From NCBI GenBank assembly GCA_030425425.1, contig JAUIAO010000042.1, positions 1-53,486 on the forward strand: 53,486 nucleotides of DNA, in the 5' to 3' direction. The stretch is from Bacteroidia bacterium. GTDB lineage: Bacteria > Bacteroidota > Bacteroidia > Cytophagales > Cyclobacteriaceae. The position numbers were made by a program, and so were the translations under genes. Every line of letters begins with the position of its first letter. Positions within the stretch are counted from its first letter, which is position 1. Of the stretch, positions 29,701-38,443 are shown piece after piece. The notes beneath the pieces were generated by a model. The model saw nothing but the letters and a program-made list of their open reading frames with translations, was not told the DNA's origin and searched no databases.

Positions 29701-30954
29701 TGTTGTATTAGCCTTATATGTAAACGGCACATCCAATGCAGCACCAGCATCAGGATAACCACATGAGGCATCTACAGTACAAGTTAATTTGATGGAAGTT
29801 CCTCCACTAAATGCTTCATCTGTAACTACACTTTTAAGTCCCCAACCACCGAATAAATCAACATTTGTACATTCAGGATCTGGAACCAAGTTAGTTACTC
29901 CCGGTAAAGCCGGAATGAATGGATTATCTACTACAACAGATTCCAAATTATAAACACCGTTTGTACCTGGGTCAGTCTTGTCCGTGTAGAAAGACTCGCC
30001 AGCAGCTCCACCACCTTGTAGGTAGCTTCTATCTTCTCTGATGTATGTTAGGTTGTTCCAGTTTTGTAATGAGAAACTAGACATATCGCCTTTTACTACC
30101 CACTCTGCAAGGGTATCAGCCACAGTAAAGAAAGCAGTATTCCAGTTTGTACCGTCACCTCTTTTGCTTAGGTAGCTTCCTGCCTTGTTTTTGAAATAAT
30201 ATACTTCTGGCTTTCCTGCTACAGCTTCTGCTGTAAAAATCTGATCATCAGTTGCAGCCTTTTCTCCAGAAATAGGCTGATCACCATCAGCAGAAAGAAC
30301 CAAACCTAAATTTGACTGATTGATGTAATACTCTCCGGCAACTGGAAGGTTTTTATGCATCCATGAAGCATCTGCAGAAGGATCAAATGTATCATCAGTA
30401 GTAATGATGATATGATCAATGATCGCACCTCTTTCTCTCAGGTAAATAGAAATGGTATCTACTCCCGCTTCAGCGATTTCGAAAGATGCATCTCCTTTTT
30501 TCCATTCCCACACTCCAGTAGTACCACTCTGAATACGTGCAATTGACGTACCATTCACTCCATACCAATAAGAGTCATTACTACCATCAATAAAATATTT
30601 GTGTGCCCATATGTAATGAGTACCCGTCTGTGTAAAGTTTACATAGTAAGACAAGGCAGGAGCATTAGCTGCAGCATCTGCGCCATCAGCATATACACCA
30701 TCCATGTTTCCTTGCATGTAACCACTACCGAAATATCCATCAAATGTGGTAGAGTCTGCCCATGCATCTCCTTTCGAACCACCTCTGATAGAATCATAGC
30801 TTTCAGCAGAAATCACCACCAATCCATCATCGGATTGCATAAATGATTGTGCCATCGAGACCTGCCATGACCCTGCCATAAAAAGCAGCGCTATAAGCAT
30901 TCTCGTTACCAGTCCCCGCCCTGAGGACTTAAAGTCGAAGTTTCTCATAATCAT
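26743..30954 (-). CDS. Secreted mosaic protein of unknown function, operator-controlled (T9SS)
   Basis: 1403 residues, no recognised catalytic domain. After the signal peptide (about 1-35) come: a carbohydrate-binding-like beta-sandwich (about 38-195, GLVVISAESYDSI to IIDHIIITTD, like the C-terminal module of GH115 enzymes); a trefoil-like domain (about 205-335); a CBM4/9-like domain (about 350-490, LVPDPECTNVD to ETYIDNYQFYEL); two copies of a 230-residue alpha/beta domain (about 495-724 and 725-952); thrombospondin type 3 calcium repeats (about 953-1055); a third alpha/beta domain (about 1058-1300, IAFIGAYEDIASYDKTLHD); and a T9SS sorting domain (about 1323-1403). The paired domain starts VIFVTKS / VLFVTKS, with VVIMGRNIGSS, APVLSMNLWGMR and DGDDTDHGNG, and looks like a ThuA/glutamine-amidotransferase-type Rossmann fold. 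The gene has the PUL operator at 79 bp and its own terminator, so it is probably part of the pectin response. Confidence 0.85.
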   Translation of the reverse strand: MIMRNFDFKSSGRGLVTRMLIALLFMAGSWQVSMAQSFMQSDDGLVVISAESYDSIRGGSKGDAWADSTTFDGYFGSGYMQGNMDGVYADGADAAANAPALSYYVNFTQTGTHYIWAHKYFIDGSNDSYWYGVNGTSIARIQSGTTGVWEWKKGDASFEIAEAGVDTISIYLRERGAIIDHIIITTDDTFDPSADASWMHKNLPVAGEYYINQSNLGLVLSADGDQPISGEKAATDDQIFTAEAVAGKPEVYYFKNKAGSYLSKRGDGTNWNTAFFTVADTLAEWVVKGDMSSFSLQNWNNLTYIREDRSYLQGGGAAGESFYTDKTDPGTNGVYNLESVVVDNPFIPALPGVTNLVPDPECTNVDLFGGWGLKSVVTDEAFSGGTSIKLTCTVDASCGYPDAGAALDVPFTYKANTTYRLVAMVKTVGGSIGFLANGSDPNFGFAVDTEGEWMMVDTTFTTGANAGTNFFSFNTCDFGSDAEETYIDNYQFYELPVRNVIFVTKSEEAIDTLAIQAIDAHAGFSVTPYYPAGGAGVITDADLDALNAGDVVIMGRNIGSSDVGASMAAWDKVTAPVLSMNLWGMRNNRAMWIDNGGATNVTDMDTVLQATVVNDDPILGGMTGTFDLWSGAFSSFVADGDDTDHGNGQLILEAVDGTPLLVRWDAGVEFYPGAAHSAMGIRTFIGNGNDDTNVNYFGFTEEGKKVFFNELERMAAIGSMSEMPAKDVLFVTKSDVAIDTLAIQAIDANPGFNVIPFYPASGDGTLAQADVDAIHAANPDVVIMGRNIGSSQVGNAMAEWDKIFAPVLSMNLWGMRSNRAMWIDNASAVNVTEPRDTVLQATLVGTDDIFGSLSGTLNFWNGPFSAFGPDGDDTDHGNGTLLASAADGTPLMVRWDAETEFYPGAGHSAKGIRTFIGNGNDQDSIVYFGFTDEGASIFFNELERMSMVAWEVPSDDDDGDGVPNDDDVCPGEDDNLDADSDGVPDGCDMCEGSDDSLDADSDGIPDGCDVCAEGDDTADADEDGVPDACDLCAAGPDNIDVDKDGIPDACDDDLPELKTIAFIGAYEDIASYDKTLHDSLAQYVKVHYIPSGIFNAASYDSLYTEETLPSGNIGLGLEGIFIGESIGSGDMINFGPARDAFPVPSISFEAGTYTNSWGDEGFMQDNSAGIWGYGGANEEAVDLQWKIVDPFHESVIDLGWQQDQIVTWSDATPERGIPYLHGFNTTVNVIAVGARESGATAADPAFNPEWVQEQAVAVAEFPIQRSYYANVARAYHDTDPVTGESKATQDFWDFVRWSTYYMFDAYPSDGVILFDPMNIGSAFQVYPNPSVGAVNLSFVAANDQNIDVKIVSLSGQLVYETSLQAKAGRNRLPLDLTSKVESGVYFVNTVIDGEKAVKRLIIK
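27800..28095 (-). repeat. Thrombospondin type 3 (calcium) repeats
   Basis: About four tandem 66-bp units encode DxDGxPDxCDxC with acidic spacers (DADSDGVPDGCDMC, DADSDGIPDGCDVC, DADEDGVPDACDLC, DVDKDGIPDACD). They form a rigid calcium-binding stalk between the second and third alpha/beta domains of the 1403-residue protein. Confidence 0.9.
28099..29472 (-). repeat. Duplicated 230-residue alpha/beta domain
   Basis: Two adjacent in-frame copies of about 690 bp. Both share VTKSxxAIDTLAIQAID near the start, VVIMGRNIGSSxVG, WGMRxNRAMWIDN, and the phrases DGDDTDHGNG, HSAxGIRTFIGNGND and FFNELERM near the end. Identity is visibly high over the full length, so the duplication is younger than the PL11 module duplication. 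Confidence 0.85.
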
Positions 30955-30994
30955 TAAAAATTTATTGTTTTCAACATCTAAAAGTTTAGGAGCA

Positions 30995-31060
30995 TAATAT
31001 TATGAAAATGTTACCCCTGTGCTTATTCATAAACCCGTAATAAAGGTGTGTCAATTTCGT
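30995..31060 (-). promoter_or_regulatory. PUL operator plus -7 box before the 1403-residue protein gene
   Basis: The minus strand reads ACGAAATTGACACACC-TTTAT-TACGGGT (31060 to 31033), 24 of 28 matches. TAATATTA (31002-30995) follows after 30 bp. The operator ends 79 bp before the ATG, the shortest distance of the seven. Confidence 0.7.
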
Positions 31061-31184
31061 AAATCGATTGCACGGCTCATTTTCGACGTTTTCTTAGTAA
31101 AAAAAGGGCTTTAATTCAGTCAGAAAAATGAATTTTCAGGATGTCGATGGTGTGATTTTGAAAACTAGAATTGATGAATTCTTA

Positions 31185-33380
31185 TCAATCGACCTGAAAA
31201 ACCTTATTGATAGAGATAGGTTTTCCTTCCAATGTGAAACCTTCGATGGACAACTGAAAGATCCCGGTCACGCTCGAAGTATAAAAATTAAGCTCTTGCT
31301 GACCGCAAGATTCAAAAGTAGGAATCCACAATAATTGCTCCCGGTTATCAGGGATTCTGGAAAAGTCAGATTGATGTTTGGGGTGATAGTATTTCTTGAG
31401 CGGGGAAACATCTAAGTATTCAAATTTTATGACCTCTTCTTTAAAGCCAAACCCTGCTAAATCATGATTGAATGTTTCTAATGACACAACCCCATCAAAT
31501 ATTGCAGAACCAATATATTGTCGATTGTTGACCAAACTTATCATCGAAACATAATTCAAATTGTAATCTCTCAATAGTGATCCATCTACGGGCAGACCAT
31601 CCAATAGAACTAGTGGTTTCTGATCAAACAAAGGATTTGATTTACTCATCATGAACCCAAATGCCGGTTTTCTGTCTTTTCTATAGTTAACCATGGGTAT
31701 CAATTCTGTAAACGCAACATCGATGTTTTCAAAGCGGGTATAATGATCTAAAATGTATGACTTATCAAAACTGAATTCAGTAATCAATGGATTTGGGACC
31801 AAAATACTATCCTGTTTCTGCGAATAATAAAGATTCTCTAACTGAACATTGATACTTCTCTCTGCCAGAGCCATAATCTGAACAGAGTCCAATTTTGGAG
31901 CAGTGTAATGAAACGTTGGATAGTTTAAGAGGAATTTAGAGTCTAATTCAATTTCATAAGGATCTTGATAATCCAGCAATCCTAAGAAAGCTTGTTTTAT
32001 TTGAAAAACCGGGTCTATCAATAAAGTAAAATAACCATTGTTATCCGTAGTAGAAATTTGTAATTGTGGCTTTTCACCTACAAATGAGATGAAGGCATTT
32101 TTAGAGTCAATTCCATTTCCGGCAGTATCCAGTGCTTTTCCGCTGATCAATTCGCCCCGATATTCTGGTAAATACTTGACGTGATCAGGTGTCAATTTCG
32201 GATTGAAAGTATTAGTAAAAACTCCTGCATTGGGTAGAGAGAGTACATTTCCCGCATGAAATATAAGTCCGGGATCTGCTCTCAGCAATTGATATTTAGC
32301 AAGATCGGTTGTTGGAATTCGATAAGAATCCAATTCCTTACGGTATTTTCTGATAGAAATACTATATCTGCCAGTGTCGAGATCCAATGGAATAGTTGCT
32401 AATTTCCTTTGCCCAAAAGTGATACCAGTTTCTGAAATAGGTGGTTTTTTTGATTTTGGAAGGTGATTTTTTACACTCGCAGTGTCACCTTCTTCAGTAA
32501 GGAAAACAAAGGATAAAACCTTATCATCAAAATCAGACTTTGGTAAATGAAAATATTCCCCCGCAAGTATTCTTTTCTGTGTTATCAATTCGGAGCGATT
32601 CCAAACATTTACAAGATAGGTTTGTCTTTCTGGTAAGGTTGATTGGCAATCAACTCTAAGAAAACCGCCAGCTTCCGTGATAGAGAAATATTCTCCATAC
32701 TTTTCAACTTTTGGTAGCTGGACGAAGTGAAAATTACCAGAAGTATCTTCCAAAATGGCCTTAAGTGCTCCCTCGGATCTTGGTGTAAATGACAACAAGC
32801 CTAATCCATCTTCGCTGATCTCAAATGCATGTAATTCACCATCTTGGTCAACTACTTTACCTCTCAATAGCTGTCGATCTGCTCCCAAAATACGGTATGG
32901 TAACTCACAAGGAATCCCGACTGCCAACTGCGAAGTATCACTTTCAAAAAGCTTCATGGTCAATTTGTCGGATTTTTCTGAAGATTTGTACGACTCAAAA
33001 GGGTTGACAATCACCACTGGCGACTGAAAGTAGTCATTAAAGTTCCTCATCCAATTGGTATAGGCAATCAGCTGATAAGTCCCCGTTTTCAGCGTGGAGG
33101 AAATAAAGAAATCCCCGTAACCCCTTCCCTTATCGAGCATGATTTTTTGTTGAAAGACCGGTCCATCCTCCCCTACCAACTCCACATATAATAGCTTACT
33201 GGCAAGTGATGGCTGACCTGTCGTTTCGCTATTGCAGAAAGCAGAATACAGCAATGTCTCTCCAGCAATCAGCGTTGTAGCATTTAAATGAATGTAAACT
33301 TCTTCTTTAAAGTCGGAAGATTGCGAAAAGCAATAAAGTGGACCTAAAAATAAAATGATTAAGACTTTCTTCATGGTCAA
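31185..33380 (-). CDS. MG2-like / regulatory-domain exported protein of a TonB operon
   Basis: 731 residues, signal peptide 1-19 (CFS). The mature N-terminus EEVYIHLNATTLIAGETLLYSAF with DFFISSTLKTGTYQLIAYTNWMRNF is the macroglobulin MG2-like layout seen in large exported Bacteroidota proteins. A carboxypeptidase-regulatory-like segment lies at about 410-480 (ISGKALDTAGNGID) and a plug-like segment further on (PLVLLDGLPVDGSLL). It does not form a complete TonB receptor barrel. It overlaps the DUF4249 gene by 4 bp (ATGA) and is the last of four coupled genes. Function is unknown. No PUL operator is associated with this operon. Confidence 0.7.
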   Translation of the reverse strand: MTMKKVLIILFLGPLYCFSQSSDFKEEVYIHLNATTLIAGETLLYSAFCNSETTGQPSLASKLLYVELVGEDGPVFQQKIMLDKGRGYGDFFISSTLKTGTYQLIAYTNWMRNFNDYFQSPVVIVNPFESYKSSEKSDKLTMKLFESDTSQLAVGIPCELPYRILGADRQLLRGKVVDQDGELHAFEISEDGLGLLSFTPRSEGALKAILEDTSGNFHFVQLPKVEKYGEYFSITEAGGFLRVDCQSTLPERQTYLVNVWNRSELITQKRILAGEYFHLPKSDFDDKVLSFVFLTEEGDTASVKNHLPKSKKPPISETGITFGQRKLATIPLDLDTGRYSISIRKYRKELDSYRIPTTDLAKYQLLRADPGLIFHAGNVLSLPNAGVFTNTFNPKLTPDHVKYLPEYRGELISGKALDTAGNGIDSKNAFISFVGEKPQLQISTTDNNGYFTLLIDPVFQIKQAFLGLLDYQDPYEIELDSKFLLNYPTFHYTAPKLDSVQIMALAERSINVQLENLYYSQKQDSILVPNPLITEFSFDKSYILDHYTRFENIDVAFTELIPMVNYRKDRKPAFGFMMSKSNPLFDQKPLVLLDGLPVDGSLLRDYNLNYVSMISLVNNRQYIGSAIFDGVVSLETFNHDLAGFGFKEEVIKFEYLDVSPLKKYYHPKHQSDFSRIPDNREQLLWIPTFESCGQQELNFYTSSVTGIFQLSIEGFTLEGKPISINKVFQVD

Positions 33381-34615
33381 TAAAATTTTTCAGGCCAAAA
33401 GTCAGGTTCTTCTATGCTCGCATGATGATCACAAGCTGTGCAATCATAAGGTGCAGCTGTCATTGTCCCCATTATCGGATCATATGAGATGATATTGTAT
33501 GGTGCACTCAAATACAATTCTGGATTGTTGACCAAAAAATCCCAAATAGTATATTCTGCATAATTGGAAGCTGTGGGATTACCGACTGCTAGGACATAAT
33601 CCTGATCTATGATATCATCCTCAGTACAATTTAAGGTGCCAGATACCCTGACTCTGGAATCAAATTCCCGGTTTTTGAAAAAAGCTCGTTTTTGAGAGAC
33701 ACCAGCTACTTCAAAATATCCAAGAACCTGAAAATCAGGATCATTGATATGATACAAATTCCCGATAATCTGTCCTTGCTGTTGGTCGAATAGCGAACCC
33801 GAACCATCCTGCATTTCTTTTACTTTTCTATAATAGCTGTAAGCCTCTGGTGTCAATGTATACTGCCTCACCAACAATGAATATCGGTTTCGCAAAACAT
33901 TGGTTTCCACATCTACAAAATTGATCGCAGCCTCTTTTAGTCCGGCCTCCAGATTAGTAGAATTAGCTAGAATTAAACCTGAAGAAAATCTTGTCCTATA
34001 GCATGTAGCAATATCAACTTCTCTGAGCATCACATCAAAGGTATCGGGCCCGATTTCAAAGGCCGTAGGGAAATCTGGTATGACCTGGTAAGTATCTGAC
34101 CACTCATACCTGAACTGTGATGCCTCCTCTGTCAGTTCGTCTACATCAATGAAAAACTGTAATCCTCTAAACACTTCATCAGTGCTGCTACTTGCCTTTT
34201 CGAGATATGAGGAGTAAATATTGGATATCTCCGGGGATTTTATGAGTTGTTGAACTTCAGACTCAAACTCATTACCGTCTATGGTTTTGATATGAAGCTG
34301 ATAGAAGTCCCCGGCTACCCCTCTAAATGCATCGGAGGATTCATACACACCATTTTGGGTCTCTGTGAAATCTTCGCGATTCCCATGATTATCTGTTACC
34401 CAAACCTCAGCATCGCTGATACCATCGAAATAAAAAGTATCTACAGGAATAGTATAGCTCAACTGTACGGTGTAAGGACCCGGTTCGTCTGTAATCAATC
34501 CCTCGACAACTAAAAATTGTTCATAATCCAGATTCTCTGCTTCGTATGGCTCTACACATCCTGATATCAAGTAAAGGATCAGTATCGTGGCAATATTTAT
34601 CTTATTTACTGCCAT
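33377..34615 (-). CDS. DUF4249 lipoprotein
   Basis: 412 residues with a lipoprotein signal (LISGC, Cys20), followed by YEQFLVVEGLITDEPGPYTVQLSYT, the conserved opening of DUF4249. Genes of this family almost always sit next to a TonB-dependent receptor with an N-terminal STN domain, as here, and are presumed outer-membrane partners of that receptor. Its ATG shares the last base of the receptor's stop (TAATG) and its stop overlaps the next gene, so translation is coupled on both sides. The C-terminal Cys-rich stretch (APYDCTACDHHASIEEPDFWP) is typical of the family. Confidence 0.88.
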   Translation of the reverse strand: MAVNKINIATILILYLISGCVEPYEAENLDYEQFLVVEGLITDEPGPYTVQLSYTIPVDTFYFDGISDAEVWVTDNHGNREDFTETQNGVYESSDAFRGVAGDFYQLHIKTIDGNEFESEVQQLIKSPEISNIYSSYLEKASSSTDEVFRGLQFFIDVDELTEEASQFRYEWSDTYQVIPDFPTAFEIGPDTFDVMLREVDIATCYRTRFSSGLILANSTNLEAGLKEAAINFVDVETNVLRNRYSLLVRQYTLTPEAYSYYRKVKEMQDGSGSLFDQQQGQIIGNLYHINDPDFQVLGYFEVAGVSQKRAFFKNREFDSRVRVSGTLNCTEDDIIDQDYVLAVGNPTASNYAEYTIWDFLVNNPELYLSAPYNIISYDPIMGTMTAAPYDCTACDHHASIEEPDFWPEKFY

Positions 34616-37380
34616 TAGAAATTGAAATTATATGTTATGGTAGGAATAGGATCCCCAAAAACAACCAACTTATAACCATTGACATCCTGCCCTTCAACAT
34701 TATAGAATACAGAATATGGATTATCCCTTCCCGTGAGGTTATATATAGAAAACGACCAATATGTGTGTATTTTTTTGAGTTTGTAGTACCCTTCTTCCAG
34801 ATTTATTCCAATGTCCATCCTCATATAATCCGGTATCCGATAGGCATTGCGATCAGAATAACTAATCATTGAAACTCCTTTGAATGAATAGGTGCCATTA
34901 GGAAATGTCACCGGTCTTCCGGTACTATAATTAAAATTGTAGGACAAACTCAAACGGTTGGTAATCTTCCAATTGAGCACCGCATTGATAACATGAGGCT
35001 TATCGAAGTTGGTAGGAAAAAACTGACCATCATTCACTTTTTCCACATTGAATGTGCCATTTAGTTTAATGAAAGTCCTGGAATAGGTATAGTTAATCCA
35101 GCCGTTGAGCCTACCAGATTTCTTTAATGAAAACTCCAACCCATAAGATTTACCCGGGCCTTGCAAAATGGCAGTTTCCACACTCGGGTTGAGTAAGAAG
35201 TCAGCTCCCACTTTGAAGTCCATGAGGTTTTGAAGCCATTTATAGTAAGCTTCAATAGAAACGTCTAGTTTGTTTCCTAATAAACTACTGTACATTCCTA
35301 CTGACACCTGATCAGCAACCTGAGGTAAAATATTTTTAGTAGATACCCTCCAAATGTCTGTTGGTGACAAAGAAGCAGAATTAGAAAGTGTATGTAAGTA
35401 TTGTCTGCTTCTGTTATAGCTGGCTTTTATTGAAGTCAATTTACTCAACATAAACCTCGCTGAAAATCTGGGCTCTAGACCACTGTAAAACTGCACCCAG
35501 TCACCTTTAGCAAAGTTGACAGTATCCGTTCGGCTGTCAGGGTTTTTCGGCAGTCCGTTTTGATACTGATATGAAACCCAAGGCCCCAGAGCAGTGAAAA
35601 AGGAATAGCGTCCACCAATATCAAGCAGCAACTGCTCATTGATTTCGTAACTATCAGTAAAGTATAGGTATCCCTCTGTAGCTCGTTCCTCCTGTATTTT
35701 AATAGGTACAACAGTTGATTCCTCAAACAATGGAGAAACTGTTCCAGGGTTGATATTATAAAACTTATTGCCCGCACCAAATGCGAGCTGATGCTTATTG
35801 CCTACATACTTATTGAATCCCGTTTTCACGTTCATCTCACGAATACCAAAATCCTGTAAAAAGCTATTGGGTTCAGACTCACTGAATTCCAGATCATATC
35901 CATATTTTGAAAACCAGATCCCAAAATTTCCAATTAAGTCTTTGTTGAATTCATGGGTCCAATCTGCTTTACTGTGAAAGTTGGCAAAGGAAAAATCACT
36001 AAAAGAGAACAGTGAATCCGACTTGAGCCGATATTTATCTCTACTATAATATCCAGTGAGCTGCAGGTCATCTTTTTCACTTAGCTCATGATCATATCTT
36101 ATGATCATGTCCTGTGAAGAAATTCGATTCTGCTGAAAAGTAGCATTCTTCACATTCTTCATTACCCAGTTTGAATAGGTAGTTCTTCCTGAGAATAATA
36201 AACCAGATTTATTTTCAATGATTGGAACCTCCAGGGTAACCTTGGAGGTGATTGGTGATATACCTCCCACTCCATGAAATTCTGTTTGACTTGCCTTTTT
36301 TATCGAAATATCAAAAACAGAAGAAAGTCTTCCGCCATAGTTTGCAGGGATGTTACTTTTATAAACATCCATTCCTTTGAGAGCATCAGAATTAAAAGAA
36401 GTGAAAAAACCCATAAAATGAGTGGCATTGTATACCGGCACTTCATTAAGCATTATCAGGTTTTGATCAGATTTACCTCCCCTTACGTTGAATCCAGAAG
36501 ATCCTTCTCCAATAGTCTGAATTCCTGCCATGGTAGTAGCCAGTTTCAATACATCGCGCTCCCCAAGGACTAAAGGCACATTTCTGGTTTCAGCAACATT
36601 GATTTTACTTACTCCCATTACGGCTGTTTTCACGTTTTCAGCTCGATCTGACTGCACATAGACTTCATCAAGAGTAATTACATCCTCAAGCATCTCCACA
36701 TCTAACCGCCCGTCAGAAAACAATAGGATGTTTCTTTTGGCAGACTTCATTCCACTATATTGAATATTGATTTTGTGTGGCCCTGGTGGCAAAGTCATAG
36801 AGTAAAAACCTGAAATATCTGAAGTGGCTGAAGCACTAAAATCATCCTTGTAAATCAAGGCTCCAAGTATTGGTTCACCTGTTTTAGCTTCTTTGATGTA
36901 TCCTGCTATAGTGGATGTACTCCCCGGGACAGACTCTTTCCTATGGCCGATCTCTATTAGCACTTTTTCCAAATCGCCTGTTGGATCTCCTACATCGAGA
37001 AACTCCCGAGAAAAAACCATTCCTTGCTCTATAGTTTCCTCCGTGTTCTCAGTTGATTTTGTAATATTCAAATCATCAATTACCCACACATTTTTCGAAA
37101 GATATACCTCATCGTTTCTTTGATAAAAGTATATAGGTGTATTACCAAGCGTTGATTTTAATGCCTCTTCCAAGGTCGCATCATTCACCTCAGCGGTCAC
37201 ATATATGGAATCGATATCATCCTGAATAAAGTAAAACCGTATATTTTGCTTACTCTCAATCTCATTTATCACTTCGATGAGTGGTGCATTTGTAAAAGAA
37301 AGAGAAAATTTTTCTTCCTGAGCGAATAGAAAATGAAATGCAGTTAATGTAAAGGCAAAGATTACTATTACTTTATTCAC
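34615..37380 (-). CDS. TonB-dependent receptor with STN domain
   Basis: 921 residues, outer-membrane active transporter. Signal peptide 1-20 (LFAQ); an STN domain (about 24-95, FSLSFTNAPLIEVINEIE); a carboxypeptidase-like regulatory domain (about 155-235, STIAGYIKEAKTGEPILGA); a plug domain (about 245-380, with FNVRGGKSDQNLIMLNEVPVYN); then a beta-barrel ending in an aromatic Phe (TYNFNF). STN-bearing receptors are often tied to FecR/sigma signalling, but no ECF sigma or anti-sigma gene is adjacent. It is paired with DUF4249 and overlaps the upstream gene by 8 bp. The substrate is unknown. It is not a SusC of the PUL: there is no SusD partner and no operator. Confidence 0.9.
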   Translation of the reverse strand: MNKVIVIFAFTLTAFHFLFAQEEKFSLSFTNAPLIEVINEIESKQNIRFYFIQDDIDSIYVTAEVNDATLEEALKSTLGNTPIYFYQRNDEVYLSKNVWVIDDLNITKSTENTEETIEQGMVFSREFLDVGDPTGDLEKVLIEIGHRKESVPGSTSTIAGYIKEAKTGEPILGALIYKDDFSASATSDISGFYSMTLPPGPHKINIQYSGMKSAKRNILLFSDGRLDVEMLEDVITLDEVYVQSDRAENVKTAVMGVSKINVAETRNVPLVLGERDVLKLATTMAGIQTIGEGSSGFNVRGGKSDQNLIMLNEVPVYNATHFMGFFTSFNSDALKGMDVYKSNIPANYGGRLSSVFDISIKKASQTEFHGVGGISPITSKVTLEVPIIENKSGLLFSGRTTYSNWVMKNVKNATFQQNRISSQDMIIRYDHELSEKDDLQLTGYYSRDKYRLKSDSLFSFSDFSFANFHSKADWTHEFNKDLIGNFGIWFSKYGYDLEFSESEPNSFLQDFGIREMNVKTGFNKYVGNKHQLAFGAGNKFYNINPGTVSPLFEESTVVPIKIQEERATEGYLYFTDSYEINEQLLLDIGGRYSFFTALGPWVSYQYQNGLPKNPDSRTDTVNFAKGDWVQFYSGLEPRFSARFMLSKLTSIKASYNRSRQYLHTLSNSASLSPTDIWRVSTKNILPQVADQVSVGMYSSLLGNKLDVSIEAYYKWLQNLMDFKVGADFLLNPSVETAILQGPGKSYGLEFSLKKSGRLNGWINYTYSRTFIKLNGTFNVEKVNDGQFFPTNFDKPHVINAVLNWKITNRLSLSYNFNYSTGRPVTFPNGTYSFKGVSMISYSDRNAYRIPDYMRMDIGINLEEGYYKLKKIHTYWSFSIYNLTGRDNPYSVFYNVEGQDVNGYKLVVFGDPIPTITYNFNF

Positions 37381-38191
37381 CTTTCACCTCCTTAGATAAT
37401 AATAGTTTGTTGTAATAATCTGAAAATGCCATCAACTCCTGAATAGAGCATTTTTTTAAAGCTGAAGGTATTTTATTTTCTCTTACATAGATTTTAAGCT
37501 CTTGTTTAAATCGATCGTCACTTTTCCAGAATCGTGAAACTTTCCGGGCAGGTATCAAATCAGTATCTCGCGAGAGATAGTATTGATCTTCAGATTGAAA
37601 GTAAATTTCACTTGATTTGAAGGAGCTTACTTTTTGTCTCTTGACCAGTAACTCGAAGCTGTCAGATGAAAATATAACTTCATAAAATCCCGGGGAGTTA
37701 AAATCGCGATAGTTGCGAAAGTAATGACCGTCTATTTCAAACCATTCCACCTGATCCTGATTGATTAAAATCGCCTGATCTGAGTACTTGACATTTGGAT
37801 GCTGTATGATCAATTGGTCATCGGCTACATTATAAATCAAGTTCAACGATTGATATTGCTGACCCCTGTAGAAAATCGTTCCAGATTGCCAATACTTGCT
37901 TAAAAAATTTGGATGCCCCTCTCCTAATACTGTTTCATTTTCTTTGTAAACTCCCAGTGTCACCAGTGTATTATCCAAGCCTAAATGCTCATCAAAATAA
38001 GTGGCTACATCACCGGATAAATCCAATCCCTCGAGGGGATATTCGGGTTGGGCATCAACCGCATAACCATAGAAAGAGCACACGATTGAAACAAAAAACC
38101 TAATTAGGCATGAGCCCTTTGAGCAAGTAAGGTTATTGATTCTCTTTTCTAAAGACTTTTTTTTATTCAACACTGTAAAACCCTGAGACAA
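37373..38191 (-). CDS. Exported protein of unknown function, first gene of the TonB operon
   Basis: 272 residues. A hydrophobic segment at about 30-48 (IRFFVSIVCSFYGYAVDAQ) is preceded by a long Lys-rich stretch. It is probably a signal peptide with an extended n-region, or the true start is downstream at a non-ATG codon. The body has FYRGQQYQSLNLIYNVADDQLIIQHP, a pattern I associate with uncharacterised exported proteins next to TonB receptors, and ends in a charged helix. No catalytic motif. It overlaps the receptor gene by 8 bp. Confidence 0.6.
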   Translation of the reverse strand: MSQGFTVLNKKKSLEKRINNLTCSKGSCLIRFFVSIVCSFYGYAVDAQPEYPLEGLDLSGDVATYFDEHLGLDNTLVTLGVYKENETVLGEGHPNFLSKYWQSGTIFYRGQQYQSLNLIYNVADDQLIIQHPNVKYSDQAILINQDQVEWFEIDGHYFRNYRDFNSPGFYEVIFSSDSFELLVKRQKVSSFKSSEIYFQSEDQYYLSRDTDLIPARKVSRFWKSDDRFKQELKIYVRENKIPSALKKCSIQELMAFSDYYNKLLLSKEVKGE

Positions 38192-38301
38192 TTGTGATCT
38201 ATGGAATTTTTATTTTGTCAATTATACAAAACCGATTTACTATCGAAATTGATAAGATGTTTTCAAATGAAAGAATGATCGAAGGCTTAGTTTGATTGAA
38301 T

Positions 38302-38365
38302 ATGATTTTGGCACACCTCAAATACGAATAATGATAAAATGAAGAAGGTGTATTGCTTAATTTTG
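38302..38365 (+). promoter_or_regulatory. PUL operator plus -7 box before the first SGNH esterase
   Basis: The only plus-strand copy: ATGATTTTGGCACACC-TCAAA-TACGAAT (38302-38329), 21 of 28 matches. TAATTTTG (38358-38365), a perfect TAnnTTTG box, follows after 28 bp. The operator ends 114 bp before the ATG at 38444. It lies in the divergent gap shared with the TonB operon, but its orientation points to the esterase. Confidence 0.7.
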
Positions 38366-38443
38366 GTTCAGGTTAAATTCCAGAACGAAATTCAACAATT
38401 GCCTGATTTTGGCAATCCACAATCTTAGTTTTTTATTACAATT

